The translations under genes were made by a program, and so were the position numbers. From Acidobacteriota bacterium (lineage in GTDB: Bacteria > Acidobacteriota > Blastocatellia > Pyrinomonadales > Pyrinomonadaceae): 64,000 bases of DNA. Under the pieces are notes generated by a model that saw nothing but the letters and a program-made list of their open reading frames with translations, made no database searches and was not told the origin of the DNA. Shown here piece by piece: positions 24,569 through 37,300 of this stretch (its first letter is position 1; each line of letters begins with the position of its first letter). Location: the NCBI GenBank assembly GCA_003223935.1, contig QHXQ01000051.1, forward strand, positions 56,847 through 120,846, written 5' to 3'.

Positions 24569-25930
24569 ATGGCGACGATTGTTTTCATGCCGTTTCACTG
24601 GGCGTCGGACCTGAATCCGACTTTCGCCCTCGCCCGGAAGTTGCGCAATCGCGGCCACCGCGTGCACTACCTGTGCATCCCGGACACGGAGGCCCGCATT
24701 CGCTCTCAAGGTTTCGAGTTCACCCCCGTCTTCAGCCACGTCTTTCCCGAGGGCGCGCTCGCGCAGCAGTACGAGAGCGACGCGCAGGGCAAACGGTACG
24801 GCGTCGCCGAGTTCAGAGATAGACTTCGCGGGACGTGCGAGCTTCTGCGCGAGGGTGAAATAGAGCGCGCCATCGGCGGCCTGCATCCCGATCTCTTGCT
24901 GACTTCGAGCGGCACGCCGTGGGTCGGCATCGCGGCCTGCCGGACGGGCGTCCCGGTCATCTCTTTTTCCAGCACCCTGATCTCCGTCGAATCTTCGACG
25001 GTGCCGCCGTTCAACACGGGATTGATTCCCAGTCGCGCGCCGCTCTCGCGGCTGAGGACGTGGATCGAGTGGAGAAAGTTGTTTTTGTATCGTCGCCTTT
25101 ATTCCAGAGACTGGAACATCTCGGAAGACCTCAAGGCGCTGGCCCGCGACTGTGGCTACCCGCCGGGGAAAATTGATTTCCGGGTCGAAACCTGGCCCCG
25201 GCTGTTGCTGCCGGAGTTGGTCTTCTTCCCGGAAGAGTTGGACTTCCCGCGGGCGCGGAGACCGGAAGGGGCCTTTTTCATCGAAGCGTCCGTAGATACT
25301 CAGAGAAGAGACAGCGACTTTCCGTGGGAGCGGCTCGATGATGATAAGCCGCTCGTCTACTGTACCCTCGGGAGTCTGCTGCCGTTCAAGTTTCCTTCAA
25401 GGGCCTCACAGTTCTTTCAGATGTTTATGGACGCGATGGCGCAGCGGCCGGCTTTACAAGGGGTCGTCACCATCGGCAACTATTTAAGGGCCGACGAATT
25501 TAACTGCCCCGCCAACGTGCTCGTCGTGCCCGAAGCGCCGCAAGTAGAGGTGTTGAAGAGGGCCGCGCTGATGATCTCTCACGGGGGCGTTACCGGGGTA
25601 AAAGAGAGCGCCTTCATGGGAGTGCCCATGCTACTCATCCCCGTCTATTATGACGAATTCGGAAACGCCGCGCGGGTCGTCTATCACGGGCTGGGCGCGC
25701 GTTTGCGGCTCAAGGAAGTATCCGCGCCCGCGCTGGGTTGCTTGATTGATAGAGTACTCGAAGATTCATCCTACTCGGCGCGGGCAAAACTCATATCCGA
25801 GAGGCTCGTCGAACTCGAAGATCAATCCCCGGGAGTTGCAATTATCGAGGGCATGCTTTCCGGCCGTTCTCCCGTGGCAAACCCTCCTGAGGGCGAGGGC
25901 AAAGGCGACGGCTCGGCTAGTCGGGGTTAA
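24569..25930 (+). CDS. GT1-family (macrolide-type) glycosyltransferase
   Basis: This 453-residue GT-B enzyme transfers a sugar from a nucleotide-sugar to a small-molecule acceptor. The N-terminal acceptor domain begins MPFHWASDLNPTFALARKLR, then RGHRVHYLCIPDTEARI. The C-terminal donor domain has VYCTLGSLLPF (~268-278), VVTIGNYL, VVPEAPQVEVLKRAALMISHGGVTGVKESAFMG (start of the UGT signature; HGG at ~342) and PMLLIPVYYDEFGNAARV. This family often decorates antibiotics and lipids, so it may glycosylate the lipopeptide made downstream, but that link is only positional. The stop overlaps the stop of the convergent gene by three bases. No strong ribosome-binding site precedes the ATG, and the palindromic element upstream isolates it from the previous gene. 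Confidence 0.87.
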   Translation: MATIVFMPFHWASDLNPTFALARKLRNRGHRVHYLCIPDTEARIRSQGFEFTPVFSHVFPEGALAQQYESDAQGKRYGVAEFRDRLRGTCELLREGEIERAIGGLHPDLLLTSSGTPWVGIAACRTGVPVISFSSTLISVESSTVPPFNTGLIPSRAPLSRLRTWIEWRKLFLYRRLYSRDWNISEDLKALARDCGYPPGKIDFRVETWPRLLLPELVFFPEELDFPRARRPEGAFFIEASVDTQRRDSDFPWERLDDDKPLVYCTLGSLLPFKFPSRASQFFQMFMDAMAQRPALQGVVTIGNYLRADEFNCPANVLVVPEAPQVEVLKRAALMISHGGVTGVKESAFMGVPMLLIPVYYDEFGNAARVVYHGLGARLRLKEVSAPALGCLIDRVLEDSSYSARAKLISERLVELEDQSPGVAIIEGMLSGRSPVANPPEGEGKGDGSASRG

Positions 25931-27966
25931 GTCGTCCGACCCCGCTCATACTCTATCAAGCTTTCGGCGAGTTCTCTCAACTGCTCCGCGAGCTTCGCCA
26001 ACTGCTGCGTGCCGAGGACGACCTCTTGCAGGTCTTGCACAGACGGGATAAGTGCGCGGCCCGTCAGAGAATCCCAGAGCGGGAACACAAGGCGGGCGGT
26101 ATATTCGTCAGCGCCTGCGATTGCCTCTCTGAACGGCCTCTGGGCCAAGGCCGCCAGCTCACGCAGGCGACACCAAAGTTGGAACTGTAGATACTCTTGC
26201 TGCGAGAGCGGAGTGAAGGTCAACGTCCCGAAAGCCCGGTAGCCCGCGCCATCCTCGACTTCCACCGTCACCGTCACCGGCGCGGGCGAAGAAGGCATCG
26301 CGGCCTCGAACGTCGGCTGATCGAGCGGCGGCTGCGCGGCGGCGTCTCCGCCCGAAATGGCCCACCTGTACTTTAGACCCTGCTGCTCGGGCAGTCCGGC
26401 AATGTCGACTTGAAACTGGGTTGTAGCCCCGCCCCCTTCCGGAGCCTTTCGGGTATAAGGCCCCACGTTCCCGCCTTCATCGTCCGGCGGTTGACGGCGT
26501 ACTACAACAACGCGCGCGTGGCCGCCGCCGGAGAGCGGCCCGACGATGCGAACCGCGCGCGACCTCAGGCGATTGAGGATGTTGCGTGTGATGCGATCCA
26601 CGTGTTGATTGACGGTGAGAACGCGCGTCCAATCGGTGGTGGCGGCGGTAAAGACGATCCCCCTTCGGGTGTAGAGGCCCATCGTGGCGGCGCGCGGCCC
26701 TTGCTCCTGATTTTCCCTCGCCCCCAATTGCCACCCTTTATCGGGGCCGGCGCTGGCATCCGTATCGGCCAACGTGCCGACACCTAAAATGACGAAATCG
26801 GACGGCGTGCCGTCCTCACCAGTGGGAACAGGGAAGCCCCGATTATCGCGCGTAAAGAGCGCGCCGTCGCACTCGTAGCCGACTAGGCGTTCGTCAGCGC
26901 CGAAGACATCCCCGTCGCGGAGGCCAGTTCCCTCGTACACCCAGTGACCGGCGTTCTGCACGGTGTAGCCCACGGGGTCGCGCTCGCCCGCCCACCATCC
27001 TCCGGCGTTGCGGTAACTGACCCCGGTGAGGGAATTCTCAGGACTCTTTTTCCACCACTGGAAATCGCGGACGAACGCCGTCGGGTGAAGTTCGTCATCG
27101 GCGCACTTAACGAAATCACAAAATTCGATATGCCACCAGCACGTGTTGCCGCTGAAGAAGGCCACGTTGCCACCCTGTAGGATGAATGCCTCGACGTGCG
27201 CGCGCATTTGCTCGCTCCAGTATTCGTCGTGGCCGACGCTGAGCAAAAGGTGGTAGGGCGTCAGGAGATCGTGCTCTTCGTGCAGGTCGAGGTCGGTACA
27301 GTAATCCACCCGATAGCCGTTGTTTTCGAGCCAGGCGATAAAAGGGACATCCCAATGCGCGAACGTCTGGCGCGGCGATCTCTCGTCATAAGAATCAAAA
27401 CTACTCGGAAGAGTATTGCCCGTGTCGAAATGGGGAATCACGCCGCCCGTGCCGCCGCCCGGTCGGTGCATGCTCACCTTGTTAACCCTCTTTTTCGTGA
27501 TCGGGTCTATAAACCACTTCCCGGCATACAGGTTGCCGCCACCCGAATAGTTATATGCGTGGTACGTTGTCAGAGATAGCTTGTAAAGAATGCGCGCGTT
27601 TTGTCCCGGCGCGCTGCTCTTCACTACGAAAAGTGCCCTGGCGTCTCGACCATCTGCGGCGACCTCGTTGATGCTGCTAATTTGTTTTCCCTGTTCATCC
27701 GTCTCTACCAGCATGGCGACGTAAGCGCCGGTGGACCAATCGCCCGGAATCTGGAAATCATAACCGGGCCAGCCCCAATCCTCGTAGTGGCTGAGCCGCG
27801 CGAAGTTGTGACCGATCTGCCCGTCGAGACTTCCCATCCTGACCAGCTTCTCGCCTTGCCTGTAGAACTCTACGCGGAACCGCCGGTGTGGATTGTCGGT
27901 CGAAACGTGAAGCCTAAGCTTCTCTCCGGCACGCAAGCTGGGCCGGTCAGGATAGCCTTGTATCAT
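25927..27966 (-). CDS. N,N-dimethylformamidase large-subunit-like protein
   Basis: This 679-residue protein begins with a beta-sandwich (~1-90; MIQGYPDRPSLRAGEKLRLH, RVEFYRQGEKLVRMG). A domain resembling the C-terminal part of dimethylformamidase beta subunits follows (~120-440; YHAYNYSGGGNLYA, FAHWDVPFIAWLENNGYRVD, LLSVGHDEYWSEQMR, GGNVAFFSGNTCWWH), and the C-terminal ~200 residues have an immunoglobulin-like segment and a helical tail. In dimethylformamidase this subunit binds a mononuclear iron and hydrolyses an amide. Whether this relative is an amidase is unknown. No signal peptide is seen. A GGGAGGA ribosome-binding site lies just before the start. It is divergent from the NRPS operon and shares its 428-base upstream region, so it could be co-regulated with it. 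Confidence 0.8.
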   Translation of the reverse strand: MIQGYPDRPSLRAGEKLRLHVSTDNPHRRFRVEFYRQGEKLVRMGSLDGQIGHNFARLSHYEDWGWPGYDFQIPGDWSTGAYVAMLVETDEQGKQISSINEVAADGRDARALFVVKSSAPGQNARILYKLSLTTYHAYNYSGGGNLYAGKWFIDPITKKRVNKVSMHRPGGGTGGVIPHFDTGNTLPSSFDSYDERSPRQTFAHWDVPFIAWLENNGYRVDYCTDLDLHEEHDLLTPYHLLLSVGHDEYWSEQMRAHVEAFILQGGNVAFFSGNTCWWHIEFCDFVKCADDELHPTAFVRDFQWWKKSPENSLTGVSYRNAGGWWAGERDPVGYTVQNAGHWVYEGTGLRDGDVFGADERLVGYECDGALFTRDNRGFPVPTGEDGTPSDFVILGVGTLADTDASAGPDKGWQLGARENQEQGPRAATMGLYTRRGIVFTAATTDWTRVLTVNQHVDRITRNILNRLRSRAVRIVGPLSGGGHARVVVVRRQPPDDEGGNVGPYTRKAPEGGGATTQFQVDIAGLPEQQGLKYRWAISGGDAAAQPPLDQPTFEAAMPSSPAPVTVTVEVEDGAGYRAFGTLTFTPLSQQEYLQFQLWCRLRELAALAQRPFREAIAGADEYTARLVFPLWDSLTGRALIPSVQDLQEVVLGTQQLAKLAEQLRELAESLIEYERGRTT

Positions 27967-28117
27967 TGAGGTCTTCCTCCCGCTCCGATCATGTTTCGGA
28001 CGCGCTATTTCGGCAAGCAGGCACTGATCCTTAAGATTGTGGGGGATTCCTACGCCGATGAACGCCCGGCTTCACCGCCTCCTGAACGTTAAGGTAATAC
28101 GTCTTGCAAAATTTGTC

Positions 28118-28146
28118 TTGCGGCCCCGCGAGCGCATCAATATAAT
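28118..28146 (+). promoter_or_regulatory. Predicted promoter of the NRPS operon
   Basis: TTGCGG (28118-28123) and TATAAT (28141-28146) are spaced by 17 bases in the 428-base region between the divergent genes. It would give a ~240-base 5' leader before the first NRPS gene. The rest of the gap (27967-28394) holds no convincing gene or operator. Confidence 0.6.
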
Positions 28147-28394
28147 CAAGCCGCCCAAAGTTACTACCTAACGGAAGGTATCTGAAACTCCTCACAATAA
28201 GGCCGCTTCCCCTTTTTCAATTTAAGGCCGAGGTGTCTCCCCAGCATCGAGCAATGGAGGTCGCCCAACTAGCATGCAGCTTAAAGCCTGATCATTCACT
28301 TCATTCCCCGACATGCTTGTAACTTATCTCAAACATGCGGGCGCGCTCTCGCGACGAAACGTAACATCTGGATTGCTGTCAAGCAGGAGAGCAG

Positions 28395-31300
28395 ATGCAA
28401 TACCAGACCAACACGGAGCTTGAGTCCTCTTCCGAATCGGGCGACAGGCCCTTAACTTTGGTTGACCTGCTACGCCGGAGGGCACTCTGCCAGCCTGACC
28501 AACTGGCCTATACCTTTCTGCTCGACGGAGAGACGAGCGAGCTTCATCTGACCTACCGGGAGTTGGAGCAGCACGCTCGGGCAATCGCCGCCGCGCTTCA
28601 ACTTGCGGGGGCGAGAGGCGGGCGGGCGCTCCTCCTCTATCCGCCGGGGCTAGACTTCATCGAAGGTTTTTTCGGTTGCCTATACGCCGGGGTGGTGGCC
28701 GTCCCCGCTTACCCGCCCGACCCCGCCAAGCTCCAACGCACTCTGCCCCGGCTGCAAGCCGTCATCGCCGACGCTCAGGCGACGTTGGTGCTCACCACCT
28801 CGCCGATCCTCGCGATGGCGAAGCTGATCTTCGCGGAAGCTCCAGACCTCAAAGCCCTCCACTGGCTCGCCACCGACACAGTTGTTGGCGGCGTAGAGGA
28901 TGACGGGCTGGCCGAGCAGGCGACCGCCGACGATCTGGCTTTCCTTCAGTACACGTCAGGCTCGACGGGCCGCCCCCGCGGCGTGATGCTCACGCACGCC
29001 AACCTTCTGCACAACGCCGGTCTGATCTTCCACGTGTTCGAGCACACGGAGACGGACAGTTACGTTTCGTGGCTGCCCATGTTCCATGACATGGGCTTCA
29101 TGGTGGGAGTCCTTCAGCCCCTCTACGCCGGGATCAGAGCAGTCGTCATGTCGCCCGCCTCTTTTTTACAGCGTCCCGCCCGCTGGCTTCAGGCCATCTC
29201 TCGCTACAGGGCTACGACGAGCGGCGGGCCGAACTTCGCTTACGACCTGTGTGCGCGCAAGGTCACGATGGAGGACGCGGCGGCGCTCGATTTGGGCAGT
29301 TGGAGCGTGGCCTTCAACGGCGCAGAGCCAGTCCGCGCCGAGACTCTGGACAGGTTCGCGTCCCGGTTCGACTGTTGCGGCTTTCGACGCGCGGCACTCT
29401 ATCCCTGTTACGGATTGGCCGAGGCGACTTTGATCGTGACCGGCGGGCGCAAAGAGAGTCCGCCCGTAATCAAAAGGATGGGGGCGGCGGCGCTCGAAAA
29501 GAATGGGGCGGCGGAGACTTCGGGAGTTGATACGAAGTCGAAGCTGCTGGTCGGCTGCGGCGGCGTGTTGCCGGGAGAGCGAGTCGCCATCGTTGACCCG
29601 GAATCTTTAACCGAACTCGAATCCGGTCGGGTCGGGGAAATCTGGGTCTTCGGCCCGAGCGTGGCGGGAGGGTACTGGAACTGCCCTGAAGAGACAGAGC
29701 GAACGTTCAAGGCTTTTCTGTCAGACACCGGCGAAGGCCCCTTCCTGCGCACGGAAGACTTCGGCTTCATCGAAGACGGAGAACTCTACATCACGGGTCG
29801 CATCAAAGACCTCATCATTATTCGCGGCCTCAACCATTACCCGCAGGACATCGAGTGGACTGTCGAGCGCTGTCACGCGGCAATCAGGCCCGGCTGTGGC
29901 GCGGCCTTTTCCGTCGAGGCCGGCGGCGAGGAACGATTAGTAATCGTTCAAGAGATAGACACCCGTCAGGGGCCTGACCCGGAGCAAGTGATCGAAGCGA
30001 TCCGCGAAGCGGTCGCCTCCGAACACGAGTTGCAAGTCTACGCCGTCGCGCTCATCAAGCCGGGGCAGATTCCCAAAACGTCGAGCGGCAAAATTCAGCG
30101 GCGCGCCTCCCGCCAGAGGTTCTTGGATAGCGCGCTCGACCCGGTCGCTGAGTGGCGCGCGATCCTGTCGGAAGAGAGCAACGCGCTGGACTTGGCCACT
30201 CCGCCGTTGAGCGAGGAAGCCATTCAATCGTGGTTGGCGTTACAAGTGGCCGCGAAGCTCGGCCTTAGTTCCGGCGATGTGGATATTAATCAACCGCTCG
30301 CGCGATACGGCTTGGACTCTTTGACGGCTGTCGAGCTTGCGCACTCGGTCGAAACGAATCTAGGTATCGCCTTGCCGATGGTCAGCTTCTTGCAGGGGTC
30401 AAGCGTCGCCCAACTCGCTGCGCAAGCTCTGTCGCAGTTGGGCGACCGCCTCCGAACACAATCTCCTCCCCCGCCCATACGCGAAAGAGAAATTGAGTAC
30501 CCACTCTCCTACGGCCAGCGCGGCCTGTGGTTCTTGCACAACCTTGCGCCGGAGAGCGCGGCTTACAACATAGCGCGGGCGGTGAGAGTCCGCGCCGCGC
30601 TCGACGTTGCCGCTTTACGGCGCGCCCTTTCCGCGCTCGTCGGGCGTCACGCGACCTTGCGAACGACCTTCGCCGCTTCGCGGGGGCGACCCGTTCAGCG
30701 AGTCCATGAGCGCTTTGAGCTTGGCTTCCGGCAAGAGGACACGCGCCACTGGAGCGAAGCGCAACTCGACGAGCGCCTGAGCGAAGAGGCCGACCGCCCC
30801 TTCGATCTCGAACGCGGGCCGCTTCTGCGCATCAATCTCTTCACACGCTCAAGCGACGAACACATCCTGCTGCTCGCCGCGCACCACATCATCGTAGACT
30901 TCTGGTCGCTGGCGCTCTTAATGCACGAGCTAGGTCTCTTGTACCGGGCGGAAAAATCCGGCGTGCGTGCCACACTCCCGACGCTCCATTCCAGTTACTC
31001 CGGCTTCGTTCGCTGGCAAGAGGAACTGCTGTCGGGTGAAGAGGGTGAGAGGCACTGGGCCTACTGGCGTAGTCAACTGTCAGGCGAACTGCCGGTCTTA
31101 AACCTGCCGACGACACGCCCGCGCCCGCCCGCCCAAACCTTCCGCGGCGCTTCCGAGCCTTTCAGGCTGAGCGCCGAACTAACCCGCCGGCTAAAAGCCA
31201 TGAGCCGGGAACACGGCGTCACGCTTTATGTGACACTGCTGGCCGCCTTTCAGACGTTGCTCCATCGCTATACGGGCCAAGAGGAGTTACTAGTCGGCTC

Positions 31301-34300
31301 TGTTACCGCCGGTCGAACTAAAGCCAAGTTCGCCCCGCTCGTCGGCTACTTCGTTAACCCCCTAGTGCTACGTGCGACGGTCTTCGACGACGCCACGTTT
31401 GAATCCTTCCTCGCGCAAGTGCACCGCAGCGTGTTGGACGCCTTCGAGCATCAAGACTACCCATTCTCCCTTCTGGTAGAGCGCCTTGAGGCAGCGCGCG
31501 ACCCTTCGCGCTCACCGCTCTTTCAGGTCATGTTCTCGATGCAGAAGGCGCAACTGCCGGGCGACGAAAACCTATCGTTATTCGCGCTCGGCGAAACGGG
31601 TGCGCGAATGAATCTGGGCGGGCTTAAGTTGGAGTCCTTGCCGCTCAAGCGGCGCGTGGCACAGTTTGACCTGACGCTCATGATGGCCGAGGCGGGCGAA
31701 GAACTGGTCGCGACTTTCGAGTACAACACAGACCTCTTCGACGCCGCGACTATCCGCCGGCTGGCGCGAAGCTTCCAGACCTTACTTGAAGCAGTCGTCG
31801 CAAACCCGGCTGAAAGAATCTCTCGCCTGCCTCTGCTTATGCCGGCGGAAGCGAATCTACTGCTCGAAAGCTGGCGCGCCGCTCCAACCTTTTATCGGGA
31901 AGAACAGACCATTCATCAGTTGTTTGAGCAACAGGCCGCGGCGACGCCGGAAGCCACCGCGATAGTATTCGGCGAGCAGCATCTCTCTTATCGGGAATAC
32001 AACGAACGGGCAAACAAGCTGGCGCGACATCTTCAAAGGCTCGGCGTCGGGCCGGAGGCACTCGTCGGCATCTGCGTGGAGCGCGGCGCGGAGATGCTGG
32101 TGGGCCTGCTGGGGATTCTCAAGGCGGGCGGCGCGTATGTCCCGCTAGATGCCTCCTACCCGCCAGAGCGACTCGCCTTCATGCTCGATGACGCGCAGGT
32201 AGAGGTGCTCGTAACGCAGGAGAATCTGCTGGGGCAGATTCCGGCGCACAAAGCCGAGGTGGTCTGTCTCGACAGAGACTGGAGGGAGATTGAGCAGAAG
32301 AGGGCTGACAACCCTGACAGTAGCGTGTCGCCGGACAATGCGGCTTACGTGATCTACACCTCCGGTTCGATGGGCCGGCCTAAGGGGGTGGTGGTCACAC
32401 ACCGAAACGTGACGCGGCTGTTTGCGGCCACACAGGAGTGGTTCGATTTTTCGGGGCGTGACGTGTGGACGCTCTTTCACTCCTACGCCTTCGACTTCTC
32501 CGTGTGGGAGGTGTGGGGCGCGCTCCTCTACGGCGGGCGTCTGGTCGTCGTCCCGTACTTCGTGAGCCGCACGCCGGAGGCTTTCTACGAACTGCTTCGC
32601 AGAGAAGGCGTCACCGTCCTTAACCAGACCCCGTCCGCTTTCCGTCAACTCATGCGGGCAGAAGAGAGAGCGGGCGGAGAAGGAGGGCTGGCCCTGCGGC
32701 TGTTGATCTTCGGCGGCGAGGCGCTCGAACTTCAGAGCCTGCGCCCGTGGCTCGAACGACACGGCGATGAGCGACCGCAATTGGTCAACATGTACGGCAT
32801 CACGGAGACGACCGTCCACGTCACCTACCGCAGAATTAGGATGGCCGATCTTGAGTCGGCGCGGAGGAGTGTAATCGGCAGGGCCATCCCGGACTTGCAG
32901 GTTTACGTTTTAGACCGGCACCAGCAGCCCGTGCCGGCGGGGGTGGCGGGTGAGTTGTGCGTCGTCGGCGACGGATTGGCGCGTGGGTATTTGCATCAGC
33001 CGGGACTCACGGCAGAACAATTCATTGCCGACCCGTTCGGCGGCGGGACGGGTGAGAGGTTGTACAGGTCGGGCGATCTGGGGCGGTATTTGGCGGACGG
33101 CGAGATCGAATATCTGGGGCGAATAGATCAACAGATAAAGATACGCGGCTTCCGCGTCGAGCCGAGCGAGATTGAAGCGACACTTGACGAGCATCCCGCG
33201 GTGCGAGAAAGCGTGGTCATCGCGCGCGAGGATGCGACAGGTGATAAGCGACTGGTGGCCTATGTGGTGGCCAGAGGAGGTGAGCTGTTTTCGGCAGAGA
33301 CGTTACGCGACCACCTGCGGCAGAGGTTGCCGGGTTACATGCTGCCCGCCGCCATCGTGAAGGTGGAGGCGTTGCCGCTGACCGAGCACGGCAAAGTTGA
33401 CCGTCGCGCGCTGCCTCCGCCCGAAGAGATCATAGCCAGATCAAAGAAAAGCTTTGAAGCGCCTCGCACGAGAACTGAGCGGACGTTGGCGGCGGTCTGG
33501 TCTGAGGTGCTCGGAATTAAACAGGTCGGGATTCATGACAACTTTTTTGAGATGGGAGGCGACTCGATCCTCAGCCTACAGGTTGTAGCCCGCGCCAGAG
33601 AGGCGGGGATAGAGCTTACACCCAAACAGTTGTTCCAGCAGCAGACCGTAGCGGAGTTGGCCCGTGTGGTCGGCACACTGCGCCGAGCAGAGAACTCAAG
33701 GCCCGAAGGCGTCGGGCTAGTCGAGCTGGACGAGCGGCATTTGAAAGAGCTTGCACGCGGCGGCCGGATCGAAGACATCTACCCGCTCACGCCGACGCAG
33801 CAGGGCATGCTCTTTCACAGTCTCTCGGAGCCCGCGAGCGGAGTCTACACGACCCAGCTCGTCTGCGAGTTGAAAGGCCGCCTTGACGAAGAGGCGTTTC
33901 AAGCCGCTTGGCAAGTGGTCGTCCGTCGCCAACAGTCCTTGCGCGCCGACTTTGCGTGGGAAGTCGGTGCGGAGCCAGTCCAAGTCGTCAGGCGAGCGGT
34001 CGAAGTGAAGCTGAGGCGGGAGGATTGGAGAAGTCACAGCCGCGAAGTTCAGGAGGAACTATTGGAAGAGTACCTGCGGCGGGATCGCGCGCAAGGGTTT
34101 GACCTGAGATGCGCGCCGCTCATGCGCCTAGCTTTGTTCAGGAGATCGGGCGAGGGCTACGTTTTCGTCCTGAGCAATCATCACCTGCTGATGGACGGCT
34201 GGTCGCTTTCGATTGTTCTGAAAGAAGTCTTCGCTCTTTACGACGCAGACTGCGAGGGGCGGGCGTTGCGCCTGAAAGAACTGCGCCCCTTCAGAGATTA

Positions 34301-37300
34301 TGTCGCTTGGTTGCGGCAGCAGGATCAAGACGAGGCGGAGGCTTTCTGGCGCGGGGCGCTCGAAGGGTTTACTTCGCCCACTCCACTCGGAGTCGAAAGC
34401 GGGCGGGCAGACTTGAGCGCCCAAGGGCGGGGCTACGCTGAAGAGTCTCTTCGTCTGTCCGAAGCCTCGACGGCGGCGCTGCAAGCCCTAGCTCGCCAGC
34501 ATCAACTGACCCTAAGCACTCTCGTGCAGGGAGCATGGGCGCTACTGCTCAGTCGCTACAGCGGGGAGCAGGACATCGTCTTCGGCGTTACGTCTTCGGG
34601 TCGCCCGGCTGACTTAACAGGCTCGGAGGCGATGGTCGGACTCTTTATCAACACGCTGCCCGTGCGGGTGCGAGTGCCGTCGGGTCAGTCGCTCATCTCT
34701 TGGTTGAAAGATTTTCAGGGTCGGCTGGTCGAATTGCGCCAGTACGAATATAGCTCGCTCATGCAGGTGCAGGAGTGGAGCGAGGTGCGGCGCGGCAGCG
34801 CGCTCTTTGAAAGCATCTTTGTTTTCGAGAACTATCCCGTGGACGTCGCAATTCTGGAGAGACACGAGCGTCTCGATGTCGCCGGCCTTCGCAGCGTCGA
34901 ACAGACGAACTACCCCCTGACCATCGCGGCGGTGCCGGGCGCGGAGTTGGCGCTGCACGTCGGCTACAAAACAGCTCGCTTCGACGCCGCGACCGTCCGC
35001 CGGATGCTCCGGCACCTCGAAACCTTGCTCAAAGGAATCATCGCCCGTCCGCACCGGCGGGTTTCGGAGCTGTCGCTCTTGACCGCGGTGGAAAGAGACC
35101 GGCTCATCCGCGAATGGAACGAAACTCAGGCGGACTTCCCACAGCTCTGTCTCCACGAACTGTTCGAGCGGCAGGCCGCGGCGACGCCGGACGCGGTCGC
35201 CTTGATCTTTGAAGGCGAACGGCTAAGTTATCAGGAGTTGAACCGCCGCGCCAACAAGTTGGCCCACTATCTCCGCACTCTGGGGGTGAGCCGTGGGGCG
35301 CTGGTTGGAATCTGTTTGGAACGCGGCGCGGAGATGATCGTCGGCCTGCTCGGAATATTAAAAGCGGGCGGGGCATACCTGCCACTTGATCCTGAATATC
35401 CGAAAGAGCGGCTCGCCTTCATGCTCGCGGACGCGCAGGTCACAGTGGTGTTGACAACAGAACGACTACTCGAAAACTTACCGGAGCACGGAGCGAACGT
35501 CGTCCGTCTGGACGCCGAAAGAGAGAGCATCTCGCGGCAGAGTGGGGCGAACCCGCGCGGCCTCGCCTCCGGGGAAGACCTCGCATACGTCATCTACACG
35601 TCAGGCTCCACGGGCCGGCCGAAGGGCGTGATGGTCTGTCATCGCTCGGTGTGCAATCACATGCAATGGATCGCCCGCGAGTTCCCGCTCGATGAATCAG
35701 ACCGGATGTTGCTCAAGTACTCGATCAGCTTTGACCCCGCGGTGGAGGAGATATTCCACCCGCTCATTACGGGAGCAGGTCTCGTCATAGCTTCTCCCGG
35801 CGGACAATACAACATCGGCTATCTGGTCGAACTGATGTGCGAGCAGCGAGTGACGGCGATAGACGTTGTGCCGACGATGCTCAAAGCATTCATAGAAGAT
35901 GAGCGGATTAAGGGATGTCGAAGCTTGCGGCGTGTGACGTGTGGCGGCGAAGTGCTCTCAGCCGGATTGAAAGATCGCGTCTACGGTCTGTTGGGTGAAG
36001 TAGAACTTGTGAATATGTACGGCCCGACGGAGGCGACGATCACAGCGACCTATTACAAGTGCAGGCCGGGGAAAGACGAGCAAGTGGTCGCAATAGGCAG
36101 GCCCGTAGCCAATACGCGAGTCTACATCTTGGACGGAAACCTGGAGCCAGTGCCCGCGGGAGTCACGGGGGAGATATGCATCGGCGGGGACGGATTGGCG
36201 TGGGGCTACTTGAATCAATCGCGGCTCACGGCAGAGAAATTCATCCCCAACCCGTTCTCCGCGGAAGCGGGGGCGCGCCTTTATAAGACAGGTGATTCGG
36301 GCCGGTACTCGGCGGACGGAACTATAGAATACGTCGGACGGGTGGACAGACAGGTGAAGGTGAGAGGCTTCCGCATCGAGTTGGGGGAGGTCGAAGCGCG
36401 GCTGAGAAAGCACGGGGCGGTCACGGAGGCCGTGGTCGTCGCGCGCGAGGAAGCAGGAGGGGATAAGCGGCTCGTGGCTTATGTCGTCTCCGACCGTGAG
36501 GAAGCGGTCACGCCGGGCGAACTGCGCGGATATTTAAAGGAGGAGTTGCCGGAGCACATGCTGCCCGCCGCGATAGTGTTGCTGGACGCGCTCCCGCTCA
36601 CGGCGAGCGGGAAAGTGAACCTGCGAGCACTGCCAGCGCCGGAAGAGATCAAGCCTGAAGAAGACCACATAGAACCGCGCACACCCGTGGAAAAGGAGCT
36701 TGCGCGGATTTGGGTGGAGGTGCTCGGACTTGAGCGAGTCGGAATAACAGACAACTTCTTTGAGCTGGGCGGAGATTCGATCCTCAGCATACAGATCGTG
36801 GCCCGCGCCAGAGACGCTGGTCTGTCGTTCACGCCGAAGCAGCTCTTTCAGCATCAGACCATTTCAGAACTCGCCGCCATAACAAAAATCTCGCGCGCGG
36901 GCGCGGCGGAAGAGGAGGCCAGTGAAGGCGTCATACCGTTGACGCCGATTCAGCGCTGGTTCTTCGAGCAGGAGGAGTTGCCGGAGCCTCATCACTACAA
37001 CCAAGCCGTGATGCTGGAGTTGAGGCCGCCCGCGCGCGCCGGCCTGCTGGAAAAAAGTCTGGAACGGTTGATCGAGCATCACGACGCGCTGCGGCTGCGA
37101 TTCGAGTGCAAGGCCCGAGGCTGGGAACAAAGGAACGCCGCGCGCGCGACTCACGACGTGTTCCGGCGCGTAGACCTGTCATCCCTCGCCCCTGAAACGC
37201 AAACGGCGGAGATCGAGAGGGCTGCGAACGAGGCGCAGTCAAGCCTCAACTTGAGCGAGGGGCCGATCATTCGGGCCGTCTACTTCGACCTCGGAGTCGA

